From assembly GCA_903927685.1 (NCBI GenBank), contig CAIYOB010000164.1, positions 1-25,302 of the forward strand: DNA of 25,302 nucleotides, in the 5' to 3' direction. The stretch comes from an uncultured Planctomycetaceae bacterium. GTDB lineage: Bacteria; Planctomycetota; Planctomycetia; Pirellulales; Pirellulaceae. Shown here one piece after another: positions 9,089-18,305 of this stretch. A model generated the notes under the pieces. The model was not told where the DNA came from, made no database searches, and saw nothing but the letters and a program-made list of their open reading frames with translations. The first letter of the stretch is position 1, and every line of letters begins with the position of its first letter. The position numbers were made by a program, and so were the translations under genes.

Positions 9089-9396
9089 CGCTCCGCTCCT
9101 CGCCCCGACGCCGCGGACAATTCGTTGACGACCAGTTCCATCGCCCGGTCGATGGGAATCGTCACCTGCTGTTTTTCACGGTCCAGCCAGCCGTACCGCG
9201 TCAGTTTCACCGCTTGCTCGGCCAGCAACGTATCGCTTTCCGTCGTTGGTGCTTGAATCAACTTCTGCTCGGTCTCGCGCGCGACGGTGGCGTAATACAG
9301 GACCTGCAGGGCGAGGATGATGACCAGCGTCACCAGCGCGCCCAGGAAGCCTACGCAGGCGATGTTCACCGGATTCAGGTCGTTGTGCCGTTCCAT
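9085..9396 (-). CDS. Small single-membrane-segment protein of the ACIII/oxidase operon
   Basis: The product is 103 residues from ATG 9396, with AGAGGG about 7 nt upstream. A longer open frame upstream has no ribosome site. One hydrophobic helix lies at about residues 10-33 (IACVGFLGALVTLVIILALQ), followed by a soluble tail. The tail contains YGWLDREKQQVTIPIDRAMELV, a block (x-IPIDRAMELV) that I recall from small proteins encoded in other ACIII or Sco/oxidase clusters. No cofactor motif is present. It is translationally coupled to the Sco-CoxII gene by an ATGA overlap and follows actF by 115 bp. It could be an assembly factor or a small accessory subunit. The function is unknown; the reality of the gene is well supported by position and ribosome site. 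Confidence 0.8.
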   Translation of the reverse strand: MERHNDLNPVNIACVGFLGALVTLVIILALQVLYYATVARETEQKLIQAPTTESDTLLAEQAVKLTRYGWLDREKQQVTIPIDRAMELVVNELSAASGRGAER

Positions 9397-9511
9397 TCGG
9401 TTCCCTCTGGTTCGTGCCCTTCTCTCGGGGCTTGCCTGTCCGCAGCCGACTCTTTTCCTTCGCCCCTTCGCGCTCCCCGCTAGGTCACGGTTAAACGAAT
9501 CTCCCGAGCCA

Positions 9512-10732
9512 CTACGCGTTGCGGAAGGCCAGCGACTCGGCCAGCCACGGATCACGCTGCGGAATCAGCTTGCGGTCGGCGGCAATCCGCAGCAGGACGG
9601 CCCCGTACAGGCTGAGCATGCCGACCAGGCACAGCGCGTCCAACACGCCAAACTGCGGCCCGCTGCCCGCCTGCGGCGCCGCCAGGTAGTACAAGTCAAT
9701 CCAGTGCATGGCCAACAGCCAGGCAGCCCAGCCGGCCAGCACGCGTTTGTTGCGTTTCGCCCGCCGCGACATCAGGCCGCCGAACGGCAACAGCAAGTGG
9801 CCGAACAACAGGATCAAGGCGACCACCGTCCAACCGTGGGACTGGCGGGCCATGTACCACGTGGTCTCCTCCGGGATGTTCGCGTACCAGATCAGCATGT
9901 ACTGCGAGAACGCGATGTAGCCCCAGAAAAACACGAAGCCGAACAGCAACTTGCCCAAGTCGTGATAGTGATCCGCGGTGATCGAGTCCTGCAGATAGCC
10001 GAATTTCTGCAACCCCACGGCGATCAGGGCCAAGGTGGCAAACGCGCTCACCGCACAGCCGGCAAAGAAGTACACCCCGAAAATCGTGCTGAACCAATGC
10101 GGATCCAACGACATCAGCCAGTCGAACGCCGCAAACGTCACCGTGATCCCGAACGCGACAATCGAGATCCCCGCCCGGCGCTCCATCAGGAACGTGTGCG
10201 TCTTGTCGCCCGTCTGGTCTTGGGCCAGCGAATGCCGCGAGTAGAACCGGGCCAGCAGGCCCCAGACGGCGAAATACAGGACCGCGCGAATCGCAAAGAA
10301 CGGAGCGTTCAGATACGGCGCTTTCGCCTGCAGCAGCGGATCGTGCGCGACGTGCTCGGAATCGTTCCAGGGGTACAGGCTGCCGTTGCGGACCAGGACC
10401 AGCAGCAGGATCGGCAAGAACAACAACGCCCAGTACGGCAAGGCCGATGCCAGAACCTCGGCCAACCGCCGCACCGTGACGCTCCAACCGGCATGCGTCA
10501 GGTGCTGCAGAATGACGAAGAACAGCGACCCCAGCGAGATGCTGAGGCAGAAGCAGAAACTGATCAAATAGGAGTGCAGGAACCGCGGCCAGCCGTGGTG
10601 CGCGAGGAAGCTGACCAGGAAGCCCAGCAACAGGCTTCCCGCGCCGACGGCCGCCAGCCGCCAAGCCCAGCGCATGGCGGCCGGGCCCAACTGGGTAACC
10701 TCAGTGACGGACAGAGAAACGCGATCTTTCAT
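9512..10732 (-). CDS. actF: Alternative complex III membrane subunit ActF
   Basis: The product has 406 residues from ATG 10732, which overlaps the actDE stop as ATGA. It is an integral membrane protein with about ten helices. Family features include LHSYLISFCFCLSISLGSLFFVILQHLTHAGWS near residues 50-80, then PYWALLF, the charged loop around YPWN, AFDWLMSLDPHWFSTIFGVYFFAG, LGKLLFGFVFFWGYIAFSQYMLIWYANIPEET and HWIDLYY. ActF is homologous to ActC (NrfD-like) and is one of the two large quinol-oxidising membrane subunits of ACIII. No cofactor ligands are expected or seen. The order ActDE-ActF-oxidase matches known ACIII loci. Confidence 0.93.
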   Translation of the reverse strand: MKDRVSLSVTEVTQLGPAAMRWAWRLAAVGAGSLLLGFLVSFLAHHGWPRFLHSYLISFCFCLSISLGSLFFVILQHLTHAGWSVTVRRLAEVLASALPYWALLFLPILLLVLVRNGSLYPWNDSEHVAHDPLLQAKAPYLNAPFFAIRAVLYFAVWGLLARFYSRHSLAQDQTGDKTHTFLMERRAGISIVAFGITVTFAAFDWLMSLDPHWFSTIFGVYFFAGCAVSAFATLALIAVGLQKFGYLQDSITADHYHDLGKLLFGFVFFWGYIAFSQYMLIWYANIPEETTWYMARQSHGWTVVALILLFGHLLLPFGGLMSRRAKRNKRVLAGWAAWLLAMHWIDLYYLAAPQAGSGPQFGVLDALCLVGMLSLYGAVLLRIAADRKLIPQRDPWLAESLAFRNA

Positions 10733-12003
10733 GGTTCCAACGCCTTCAAAGTCTCCGGGGGCACATCCGCCGGCTTGGCATTCTGCGTCCGCTGCAACGC
10801 GCGGAGATACAGGACAATCGCCCACCGATCCGGCACGGAAATCTGAGCGCCGTAGGCGGGCATCTTCCGCACGCCGTTGGAGATGGTGTTGTACAACTGG
10901 CCGACCGGCTGGCCCCGAACCGCCTCGGACTGGAGCGACGTCGGCGGCACCCAGGTGCCCTGCTGCAGGTCGGCGGCCCGCCGCGCGACCAAGCCGTCGC
11001 CTTCGCCCGCCAAGCCGTGACACGGTGCACAGTACACGTTGTATCGCTGCCGGCCGCGCTTCATCATCTCGGCCGTGACCGGCAGCGGAAAGTCACTCAC
11101 CCAAGCGACCGCGGGCTCGGCGCCAGCCGCTCCCGGCTCGGCCTTGGGAGGCGGCGCGTCGGGATCGATCCCGCGATACAGCCGCTCGTCGTCCCGCAAT
11201 TGCCCACGGGCCACGGTGCCGGCAACCGGCAACCGGTCGGCTCGCCCGTCCGGGAACAGCGCCGAAACCGTCTGCGGCTTGGCCTTCGGCTGGTAGTCCA
11301 TGTCAATGAAGGTATGCCAGCGCGGCTTGTCCGACTGAACCAGACGCGCCCGGGCGATCCACAGCGGCGGGATCAGGGCGACGATAGACAGCGTGACCAG
11401 GACCAAGCCCATCCACTTGGGCAGGCGAGCCGGCCCAGCGTCGTCATGCAGTTCCTCGATGTGCATCGCGCCAGCCGCATTCAACACCGCTTGGGTCTTG
11501 TCGAGGGCAAACCGGGGATCCGCCGCTTCGACCAGCAGAAAAAAACGGTCGACCGTCGCGCGGCGAAAGCGGTCGCTCTTGAAGATCGGCTGGACGAACC
11601 GCGGCAGGCCGTTCAACGCCAGCATGCCGAAAAAGGCCGTGAACGCACTGAACAGGATGATGACCTCGAAGGTCACTGGAATGTTCGCGGGCAGGCTGAA
11701 CAGCGGCTTACCGCTGACCACGAACGGATAGTCGATCGTGTTCGTCCACCACTGGCCAGCCAAGGCCGCAACCACGCCAGACAGGCCGGCGCCCAGCACG
11801 ATCCAGGGCAGGATCGTCGGGCGGATCGCCAATGCCTCGTCCAAGCCGTGCACGGGAAACGGCGCAAAGGCGTCCACCCGCCGATAGCCGTCCTCGCGCA
11901 CCTGCTCGGCCGCCGCCACCAGACCCTCCGGCGTCGAAAACTCGGCCAGCAACCCGACCAGCTTGCTGTCCGTCTCGGTTTGACTGTTCACATGCTCAAC
12001 CAT
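10729..12003 (-). CDS. Alternative complex III subunits ActD and ActE fused
   Basis: The product has 424 residues from ATG 12003, with AAGG 7 nt upstream; an in-frame GTG at 12009 is the alternative. Residues about 1-180 are the ActD part (DUF3341), beginning GLLAEFSTPEGLVAAAEQVREDGY. It has two helices near 65-85 and 110-132, then GLPRFVQPIF and VDRFFLLVE. A third helix (about 197-217) leads through a linker to an ActE-like monoheme cytochrome c. Using GTG numbering, this has CAPCH at 327-331 and a probable axial Met in RKMPAYG at 383. ActD is a membrane subunit and ActE a heme c carrier that can pass electrons toward the oxidase. In Rhodothermus these are separate genes; fusion is known in other ACIII loci. 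The gene is translationally coupled to actF. Confidence 0.92.
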   Translation of the reverse strand: MVEHVNSQTETDSKLVGLLAEFSTPEGLVAAAEQVREDGYRRVDAFAPFPVHGLDEALAIRPTILPWIVLGAGLSGVVAALAGQWWTNTIDYPFVVSGKPLFSLPANIPVTFEVIILFSAFTAFFGMLALNGLPRFVQPIFKSDRFRRATVDRFFLLVEAADPRFALDKTQAVLNAAGAMHIEELHDDAGPARLPKWMGLVLVTLSIVALIPPLWIARARLVQSDKPRWHTFIDMDYQPKAKPQTVSALFPDGRADRLPVAGTVARGQLRDDERLYRGIDPDAPPPKAEPGAAGAEPAVAWVSDFPLPVTAEMMKRGRQRYNVYCAPCHGLAGEGDGLVARRAADLQQGTWVPPTSLQSEAVRGQPVGQLYNTISNGVRKMPAYGAQISVPDRWAIVLYLRALQRTQNAKPADVPPETLKALEP

Positions 12004-12025
12004 GTCCACGCCTTGGAATCTTGCA

Positions 12026-12076
12026 GACTCTTCGACCCAGCGACTCTTCGACCTAGCGACCTAGCGACTTTCCGAC
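12026..12076. repeat. 16-bp tandem repeat in the actC-actDE gap
   Basis: GACTCTTCGACCCAGC (12026-12041) is followed directly by GACTCTTCGACCTAGC (12042-12057), then a half unit GACCTAGC (12058-12065) and GACTTTCCGACT. It fills most of the only sizeable gap between Act genes. It is not an obvious terminator or promoter. It may be a slippage-prone spacer or a fragment of a dispersed intergenic repeat. Confidence 0.7.
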
Positions 12077-13453
12077 TCAGTGACCTTCCCCATGCTCATG
12101 CGTCATCACCGACTTGACTTCGGCCATCGCAACCATCGGCAGGTAGCGGACGAACAGCAGGAACAGGGTGAAGAACAAGCCGAACGAGCCGATCAGCATC
12201 AGGATGTCGATGATCGTTGGCTTGTAGAACCCCCAACTGGACGGCAGGAAATCGCGGCTCAGCGACGTGACGATGATCACGAACCGCTCGAACCACATGC
12301 CCACGGTCACCGCCGCGGCGACGATCAACATCATCCACGGGGTGGTGCGGACCTTCTTGATCCACAGGAATTGCGAGGCAACGATGTTGCAGGTGATCAT
12401 CGTCCAGTACGACCAGGCATACGGCCCGAGGGCCCGGTTGATGAACGCAAATCGTTCGTAGGCGTTCCCGCCGTACCAGGCAATGAAGAACTCGATGCTG
12501 TACGCGAACCCGACCATGGTCCCGGTCGCCAGCAGGATCTTGTTCATGTTCTCCAAGTGCCGCAGCGTGACCAGGTCTTTCAGGCCAAACCACTGCCGCG
12601 CGGGCACGATCAGCAGGATCACCATGGCGAAACCGCCGAACACCGCCCCGGCCACAAAATACGGCGGAAAGATGGTCGTGTGCCAGCCGGGGATCTGGGA
12701 GGTGGCGAAGTCGAAACTGACCACCGAGTGGACGCTGAGCACCAGCGGCGTGGCCAAGGCGGCCAGCAGCATGTACGCTTTCTCGTACCGCATCCAATGC
12801 CGGGCGGACCCGTTCCAGCCCAAAGCGGCAATTCCGAAGGCCAGCTGCCGCCATTTCGACTTGGCGCGGTCTCGAAGCGTGGCAAAGTCGGGAATCATGC
12901 CCATGTACCAGAACAGCAGTGAGACGCTGGCGTAAGTGTTCACGGCAAACACGTCCCACAACAGCGGACTGCGGAAGTTGGGCCACATCCCCAAGTGTTG
13001 GGCGGGATAGGGCAGCAGCCAGTAGGCAAACCAGACACGGCCGACGTGGATGCCGGGGAAGATGGCGGCGCAGATCACGGCAAAGATCGTCATCGCCTCG
13101 GCAAACCGGTTGATGCTGGTCCGCCAGTTCTGCCGGAACAGGAACAGAATCGCGGAAATCAGCGTCCCGGCGTGGCCGATGCCCACCCAGAACACAAAGT
13201 TGACGATGTCAAAGGCCCAGAACACGGGGTTGTTGTTGCCCCACACGCCGATCCCGGTCGTGATCAGGTAGCCGATCAGGCCGAAGAACATCGCGGCCAA
13301 ACTGGAGGCGACACCGAACGCGATATACCAGGCCAGGGGCGGCTGAGGGCGCTCGGCGATCGAGCAGACCAAGTCGGTTACCGAGGCAAAATCCTGCCCG
13401 CCGGTGACCAAGGTCGGCCGTCGCCCCGGGTCATCAAACGTGTTGTCGATCAC
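12077..13453 (-). CDS. actC: Alternative complex III quinol-oxidising membrane subunit ActC (NrfD-like)
   Basis: The product has 458 residues from GTG 13453, overlapping the actB stop as GTGA, with GGAG about 8 nt before the start. It has ten predicted helices. Typical NrfD/PsrC-family segments include [109 protein letters not shown] and [12 protein letters not shown]. The N-terminus DNTFDDP and the adjacent ActB Fe-S subunit assign it to ACIII rather than polysulfide reductase. Quinol is oxidised at its periplasm-facing side and electrons pass to the Fe-S clusters of ActB. The C-terminus is soluble and His-rich. Confidence 0.95.
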   Translation of the reverse strand: MIDNTFDDPGRRPTLVTGGQDFASVTDLVCSIAERPQPPLAWYIAFGVASSLAAMFFGLIGYLITTGIGVWGNNNPVFWAFDIVNFVFWVGIGHAGTLISAILFLFRQNWRTSINRFAEAMTIFAVICAAIFPGIHVGRVWFAYWLLPYPAQHLGMWPNFRSPLLWDVFAVNTYASVSLLFWYMGMIPDFATLRDRAKSKWRQLAFGIAALGWNGSARHWMRYEKAYMLLAALATPLVLSVHSVVSFDFATSQIPGWHTTIFPPYFVAGAVFGGFAMVILLIVPARQWFGLKDLVTLRHLENMNKILLATGTMVGFAYSIEFFIAWYGGNAYERFAFINRALGPYAWSYWTMITCNIVASQFLWIKKVRTTPWMMLIVAAAVTVGMWFERFVIIVTSLSRDFLPSSWGFYKPTIIDILMLIGSFGLFFTLFLLFVRYLPMVAMAEVKSVMTHEHGEGH

Positions 13454-16400
13454 GAATGGGCTCCGCTGGGTGAATGTCTCTCGCCTTCTTGCTCCACCGC
13501 CAAGGCCGGATGCGGGTTGCGCAACCGGGCCAGGTACACCGTCCGCGGCTTGACGTTCAATTCGGCCAGCATCCCGTAGGCCCGCGGGTCCTGCTGATGA
13601 GCCTTGGCCACGCGCGTGTCCTTGTTCAGATCACCGAACTCGATGGCCCGCGTCGGGCAGACCTGCTGGCAGGCGGTTTGAATCTCGCCGTCGCGGATCG
13701 GCCGGCCTGCGCTGCGGGCGTCGATCTTGGCGTTCTGGATCCGCTGCACACAGTAGGTGCACTTTTCCATGACGCCTCGGGTGCGAACGGTCACCTCCGG
13801 GTTGACGGCCAGCTGAAGCAGTTGCCGTTCCGGCTTGTCCAATTCCTTGGTGTTGTTAAAGAAGTTGAATCGCCGGACCTTGTACGGACAGTTGTTGGCA
13901 CAGTACCGCGTGCCGATGCAGCGGTTGTAGACCATGTCGTTCAGCCCTTCGCGAGTGTGCACCGTGGCGGCCACCGGGCAGACCTGCTCGCAGGGCGCAT
14001 TCTCGCATTGCTGGCACATCACCGGCTGGTGGACGACCTGCACATCCTCGTCCTCGGCCCCGCTGCCGCGGAAGTACCGATCGATGCGGATCCAGTGCAT
14101 CTCGCGGCCCCGCGCCACCTGCTCCTTGCCGACCACCGGGACGTTGTTCTCGGCTTGGCAAGCCACCAGGCAGGCGTTGCAGCCAAGGCACTTGTTCAAG
14201 TCGATGGACATGCCCCAGGCCTGCTGGCCGTCGTAGGACACTTCCTGCCACAGCGATTCCAGCTTGTGCCCGCCGTGCTGGGCAAACTGCGGATCCTGCT
14301 GGTACTGCTCGTGCGTGCCCTCACGAACCAGTTCACCGATCCGCTGGCCGATCGCTTCGAGGCCGACCTTGTCGATGGCGTGATGATCCTGCGTCAGGGC
14401 GAACTTGTAGTAGCCGCCGAGCGGGGTGACTTTCGCTCCAATCGCCACGTGCGGAGCCGTCGTCGAACGCAACGGGGCGACGTTGACTCCGACCGGCGCA
14501 ATCCCCTGCCGCGCATGGCCCCCGACCAATCCCGCCGCCGTCCGACCGTATCCCAGGACCAAGCCGATCGAGTCGTCGGCTTGTCCCGGCAGGATGAACG
14601 CGGGGATCTCGAGGCTGCGGCCGGCCAGTTCCACTCGCACCGGCGTGCCGATCTGCACACCCAACTTCTTGGCCGTCGCCGGGCTGAACATCGCGGCGTT
14701 GTCCCAAGTCAACTTGGAGACCAGGTGCGGCGTCTCCTGCAGCCAGCCGTTGTTGGCGAACCGGCCGTCGTAGACCGTCTCGCTACGGCAGAACACCACT
14801 TCCAGATCGCCCGCCGCCGCCGGCGTGGGCTCGTCCGCGGCACCGTCTTTACACGCGACCGCCGCCGGCTTCAGCCCGCTGTCCGCCAGGAAGCCGTCGT
14901 GCAGCAACTTGCGCCAGTCCTTGTCGCTCAGGGGCCGCCCGGCCAGCCGATCGACGGCTTGGCGGACGAGCGTTTGCGCGTCGGACTTGTCGCCCAGCAA
15001 CAAGGCCAGGAGTTCGAGGGCGGACTTGCCGCCCAGCAGCGTGTCGATCAGCGGTTGAGTCACGCAGATCCCGCCGTCCACGGCGCGGCAGTCGCCCCAG
15101 GACTCGAAGGGATGCGTTTGCGGCAACAGCCACTGGCACAGCTGCGAAGTTTCGTTCTCGTGGCTGCTCAGGTGGATCGCCGTGGTGACCTTGGCCAGCC
15201 CCTGCGCGAATTCCACGTCTGCGGGGGCGTCGTAAACCGGATTCCCGCCCAGGATGATCAGCGTCTTGACGCTGCCGGCCTGCATCCGTTTGGCCAAATC
15301 GGCCAAGCTGCCGCACGGCGCCGCATAGGACGCGGACGGCTCGTCGATATACGTCACGGCCTGGCCGACATTGCCCAGCAATTGGTTCAGGCGGTGAATC
15401 CGGGCGTGAACTTCGCCAGGCTGCCGCGGCCCGACCGCGATCAAGCCGGCGCCTCGGTGCTCGACCAGATCCGCGGCCATGGCCTGTACAATCCGCTCGC
15501 GGCGCGACCCGCCGGGCCCTGGCGGTTGAACCTTGCCCGAATCAAGCATCGCCCGGATTCGCTTTTCCAGGTCCCCGACCAGGACCGCGATGTCCACGGA
15601 CCGCACGGCCAGCCGATGGTCGGCCGCGACCCCCGTCGTCGAGTACTGGCTCTCCGCCACGTACAGCCGGCTCATGCGGCTGGACTTGGGATCGGCCGCC
15701 GTCGTCACGTCGCGTCCCTCGGCGAACTGGCGGGCCAACCGCAGCGACGCCGGATGCTCGCCCAGCAGGTCCGCGTCCAAGCACACGATCACCCGAGCCT
15801 TGTCCAGCCCGAACTGCGTGCGGACGGCTTTCCCGAATGCCAGCTCCGCGCCGCGGCGTTCGTTGTCGCTGGCCAGGGGGGCGTAGCTGAAGAGTTCCGC
15901 CTTGGGGCAGGCGGCTTTCAACGCTGACAGCTGCGCGTGGATGGCCGCCGATTCCGTCGGTTCCAACAGCACGCACAGCCCTTCGCCGCCCTGGTCTTTC
16001 AACGTCGCGAAGTGCTTGGCGGCGAACGCGGCAAAGTCGTCCCAGGTCCTCGTGAACGCCTGGCTCTGCTCCAACTGCCGCACGCTGGCACAGCGGTCGG
16101 GATCGTACAGATTCAAGACGCAGGCTTGCGAGTAGACATCCGTCGCTCCCAGGCTGTACGGATGCTCCGGATTCCCCTCGACCTTGATCGGCCGGCCGTC
16201 GTAGCAGGTGACCAGCAGATGCCGGGACGCGCCGGCCAATTCGATCGAGGTGGCATAGCGCTGCGGCTTGCCCGGGACCCAGTCCTCGGGCCGCTTGGCC
16301 AACGGGGCGATCTTCTCTTCGCGGTAGCGGCAACTGGTCAAGCCGCCGAAGGCCAGCGAAGCGGCCATCAGCTGCAGCCAGCGGCGGCGTGAAATGCCGT

Positions 16401-16518
16401 CAGGGAACTCGGACGCCGCCACCGGGAACTCGCGCTGCACGAATTCCTCGAACTCCGGCGAGTTCTCCAGTTCGCTCAAACTTCGCCAATACGGCTTCCC
16501 GGGGTTGCTTGGCTTCAT
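13450..16518 (-). CDS. actB: Alternative complex III iron-sulfur/molybdopterin-like subunit ActB
   Basis: The product has 1022 residues from ATG 16518, overlapping the actA stop as ATGA; the frame is open further upstream but that part lies within actA. Residues 1-40 match the ACIII start ([22 protein letters not shown]). A twin-arginine-like signal follows ([12 protein letters not shown], 43-54), with Cys 63 in TSC as a possible lipid-anchor site. A molybdopterin-oxidoreductase-like domain (about 70-720) comes next; in ACIII it is not known to carry molybdenum. The C-terminal third is a ferredoxin-type domain with four Cys groups: C777/780/783/787, C835/838/843/847, C867/873/877 and C920/923/950/954. 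These fit three 4Fe-4S clusters and one 3Fe-4S. It relays electrons from ActC to the hemes. Confidence 0.96.
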   Translation of the reverse strand: MKPSNPGKPYWRSLSELENSPEFEEFVQREFPVAASEFPDGISRRRWLQLMAASLAFGGLTSCRYREEKIAPLAKRPEDWVPGKPQRYATSIELAGASRHLLVTCYDGRPIKVEGNPEHPYSLGATDVYSQACVLNLYDPDRCASVRQLEQSQAFTRTWDDFAAFAAKHFATLKDQGGEGLCVLLEPTESAAIHAQLSALKAACPKAELFSYAPLASDNERRGAELAFGKAVRTQFGLDKARVIVCLDADLLGEHPASLRLARQFAEGRDVTTAADPKSSRMSRLYVAESQYSTTGVAADHRLAVRSVDIAVLVGDLEKRIRAMLDSGKVQPPGPGGSRRERIVQAMAADLVEHRGAGLIAVGPRQPGEVHARIHRLNQLLGNVGQAVTYIDEPSASYAAPCGSLADLAKRMQAGSVKTLIILGGNPVYDAPADVEFAQGLAKVTTAIHLSSHENETSQLCQWLLPQTHPFESWGDCRAVDGGICVTQPLIDTLLGGKSALELLALLLGDKSDAQTLVRQAVDRLAGRPLSDKDWRKLLHDGFLADSGLKPAAVACKDGAADEPTPAAAGDLEVVFCRSETVYDGRFANNGWLQETPHLVSKLTWDNAAMFSPATAKKLGVQIGTPVRVELAGRSLEIPAFILPGQADDSIGLVLGYGRTAAGLVGGHARQGIAPVGVNVAPLRSTTAPHVAIGAKVTPLGGYYKFALTQDHHAIDKVGLEAIGQRIGELVREGTHEQYQQDPQFAQHGGHKLESLWQEVSYDGQQAWGMSIDLNKCLGCNACLVACQAENNVPVVGKEQVARGREMHWIRIDRYFRGSGAEDEDVQVVHQPVMCQQCENAPCEQVCPVAATVHTREGLNDMVYNRCIGTRYCANNCPYKVRRFNFFNNTKELDKPERQLLQLAVNPEVTVRTRGVMEKCTYCVQRIQNAKIDARSAGRPIRDGEIQTACQQVCPTRAIEFGDLNKDTRVAKAHQQDPRAYGMLAELNVKPRTVYLARLRNPHPALAVEQEGERHSPSGAHS

Positions 16519-17198
16519 CGGTGACACGTCGAACAATTGGTCGAGGGATTGATTTCCAGTTGCTTGCGGACCTCCGCGCCGACGACGGCCGGATCTTGAC
16601 CGGGCTGCCAATCCAGCTGCGTGATGTACTCCAGCGGCCGCAAATGCGGCTCCGGGTTGCGGTGGCAGTCCAGGCACCACTTCATCGTCAACGGCTCGGC
16701 CTGATAGACCTTGTCCATCTTGTCGATCCGCCCGTGACACGACACACAGCTGACGCCCCGATTCACATGCGCCGCATGATTGAAGTAGACGAAATCCGCC
16801 AGATTATGGACCCGCACCCACGGAATCGGATTGCCCGAGATCTGCGACTCGCGAACCGGCTGCAGCTTGGGACTCTTGGCGAAGATCGACGCCGTCGCCA
16901 CCGAACCATCCGTCGCGGCAGCACTGTGGCAATTCACGCACGTCGCCGTTGGCGGGATCGCCGCATGAGCGGCTTGATCGACCGTGTTATGGCAGTAGCG
17001 GCAGTCCATCTTCAGCTTGCCGGCGTGCAGCTTGTGGCTGAACGGCACCGGCTGATCCGGCGCATAGCCGCCCTGGAGCGTTCGCGGCGCCGTGCCGTAG
17101 GCCCCGACCGCCCCGATGTACCCAGCCCCGAGCAGCACGGATGCCAGCAGCAGCCCGACGAGCTTGTTCGTCCAATTGGGAAAACGGAATCTCTCCAT
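16515..17198 (-). CDS. actA: Alternative complex III pentaheme cytochrome c ActA
   Basis: The product has 227 residues from ATG 17198, with AAGGA about 9 nt upstream. An N-terminal helix (about 12-34) exports and anchors it. Five CxxCH heme c sites follow: CRYCH 66-70, CVNCH 87-91, CVSCH 151-155, CLDCH 175-179 and CSTCH 222-226. This is the expected count for ActA. Distal His ligands are likely among FSHKLHAG, FNHAAHV and NPEPH. It sits on the periplasmic face and takes electrons from ActB. It is the first gene of the respiratory operon, so the promoter should lie in 17199-17426; I could not identify clear -35/-10 hexamers there. Confidence 0.96.
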   Translation of the reverse strand: MERFRFPNWTNKLVGLLLASVLLGAGYIGAVGAYGTAPRTLQGGYAPDQPVPFSHKLHAGKLKMDCRYCHNTVDQAAHAAIPPTATCVNCHSAAATDGSVATASIFAKSPKLQPVRESQISGNPIPWVRVHNLADFVYFNHAAHVNRGVSCVSCHGRIDKMDKVYQAEPLTMKWCLDCHRNPEPHLRPLEYITQLDWQPGQDPAVVGAEVRKQLEINPSTNCSTCHR

Positions 17199-17301
17199 CG
17201 GCAGGAATCCTTGACCACCCCTGACGCTAAACCCGCAAGCCGCTTAATGTAACAACCAGCGATCCGTCCGCCAGATGCCATCAAATCACATAAACAAACC
17301 G

Positions 17302-17334
17302 TTGTAGACGGAAGTTCTTTCGGCGGAACTACAA
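17302..17334. repeat. Imperfect inverted repeat between actA and the sulfatase stub
   Basis: TTGTAG (17302-17307) and CTACAA (17329-17334) flank an inner pair AGTTC (17313-17317) and GAACT (17326-17330). The two pairs share bases and are alternative rather than stacked. The element lies in the divergent gap, about 105 bp upstream of actA. An operator is possible, but there is no specific match to a known regulator site. Confidence 0.35.
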
Positions 17335-17426
17335 GCGTCAAAGAGCGTAGCCGAACGGAGGGCAGACTGCAAGAGGCAGAGCGGCCGGATGTGTCGGGCG
17401 GATGCACACGGACAGCCGATGATGCC

Positions 17427-17723
17427 ATGACGCGGACATTCCTTCCGGCACTGCGCTGGCCGACCCTGTTGCTTGGGCTGGCCCAGGCTGTCCACGCTGC
17501 CGCGGCCGAGTGCCGTCCCAACCTTGTGTTTGTGCTGGCGGACGATCTGGGCTACGGGGACCTGCACTGCTACGGGCGCGAAGATGTGCGGACGCCGAGT
17601 ATCGACAGCTTGGCGGCGTCCGGCGTGCGGTTCACCCAGGCCTATGCCAACGGGCCGGAATGCAGTCCGACGCGCGCCGGTTTGCTCACCGGCCGGTACC
17701 GTGATACGCATCCCCAGGATACA
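17427..17723 (+). pseudogene. Sulfatase, N-terminal stub
   Basis: From ATG 17427 the frame encodes a signal peptide (about 1-27, [15 protein letters not shown]) and then the start of a type I arylsulfatase. This comprises [15 protein letters not shown] with the two metal-binding Asp residues, [20 protein letters not shown], and the formylglycine signature [13 protein letters not shown] (C-x-P-x-R). Homology ends immediately after TGRY, about residue 91 of a family that normally has 400-600 residues. The frame then runs without a stop into the exonuclease gene. Without the rest of the alkaline-phosphatase-like fold it cannot be an active sulfatase. It is most simply a deletion relic. A translated 292-residue chimera starting here is possible but would carry a useless export signal. 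Confidence 0.8.
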
Positions 17724-18305
17724 ATGCCCCTTATGTATCTCATCTTTGACACCGAAACCTCCGGCCTGCCGCGGAACTGGTCCGCGCCAGCCAGTGACGT
17801 CGCCAACTGGCCCCGCCTGGTCCAGCTCGGCTGGTTCTGCTGCGCGGCGTCCGGGACGATTCAGCGCTCGCACGAGTATCTGATCAAGCCGCAAGGCTTC
17901 AAGATCTCGTCCCAGGCGACGCAATTGCACGGCATCACGACGCAACGGGCACTGCGTGACGGCGTGGATTTGCTGCCGGTCCTGGAGCAGTTTGCCGCGG
18001 ACGTCCGCGCGGCCAAGGTCGTGATTGCCCATAACCTGGACTTCGACGAAAGAGTGATCCAGGCCGAGCTGTACCGGGCGGAACTGGCCAACCCGTTCGC
18101 TCGCAAGCGGCGGGTCTGCACCATGAAGGAGACGGCGGACGTCTGCCGGCTGCCGGGCAAGTACGGTTACAAGTGGCCCAGCCTGACGGAACTGCACTAC
18201 CATCTGTTCGGGACGGACTTTGAAGGTGCGCACGGCGCCTTGGCCGACGCGGACGCCTGCCAGCGATGCTTCTTCCGGCTGCGGGAACTGGGCATGCTTA
18301 CGTAG
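17724..18305 (+). CDS. DEDDh 3'-5' exonuclease (DnaQ/RNase T-like)
   Basis: The product has 193 residues from ATG 17724, with AGGA 4 nt upstream; ATG 17733 is an alternative that starts at the conserved MYLIFDTET. The exonuclease signatures are complete: Exo I FDTET (D9, E11), Exo II HNLDFDE (D108) and Exo III HGALAD (H170, D175), the DEDDh pattern. [22 protein letters not shown] and LHGIT match a bacterial subfamily of stand-alone exonucleases related to the Pol III epsilon domain. The substrate is probably single-stranded or mismatched 3' ends, although the family is broad. The upstream frame is continuous with the sulfatase stub. The gene converges on the PolX gene and overlaps its end by 8 bp. 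Confidence 0.9.
   Translation: MPLMYLIFDTETSGLPRNWSAPASDVANWPRLVQLGWFCCAASGTIQRSHEYLIKPQGFKISSQATQLHGITTQRALRDGVDLLPVLEQFAADVRAAKVVIAHNLDFDERVIQAELYRAELANPFARKRRVCTMKETADVCRLPGKYGYKWPSLTELHYHLFGTDFEGAHGALADADACQRCFFRLRELGMLT

Noticed and set aside
10729..12003. ActD-ActE fusion as a new arrangement
   Set aside because: Fused ActD-ActE proteins are already known from other ACIII loci, so this is not reported as novel by itself.
13474..15927. Very long plus-strand open frame (817 codons) opposite actB
   Set aside because: It is antisense to a gene with complete Fe-S motifs. High GC and biased codon use keep the opposite strand free of stops, and no motif or ribosome site is present. The same applies to long frames opposite ctaD, the Sco-CoxII gene, actF and polX.
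13450..16518. ActB as a formate dehydrogenase or other molybdenum enzyme
   Set aside because: Gene order with ActA, ActC, ActDE and ActF, the ACIII-specific N-terminus and the combined Mo-like plus four-cluster layout fit ActB. In ACIII this domain is not known to bind molybdenum.
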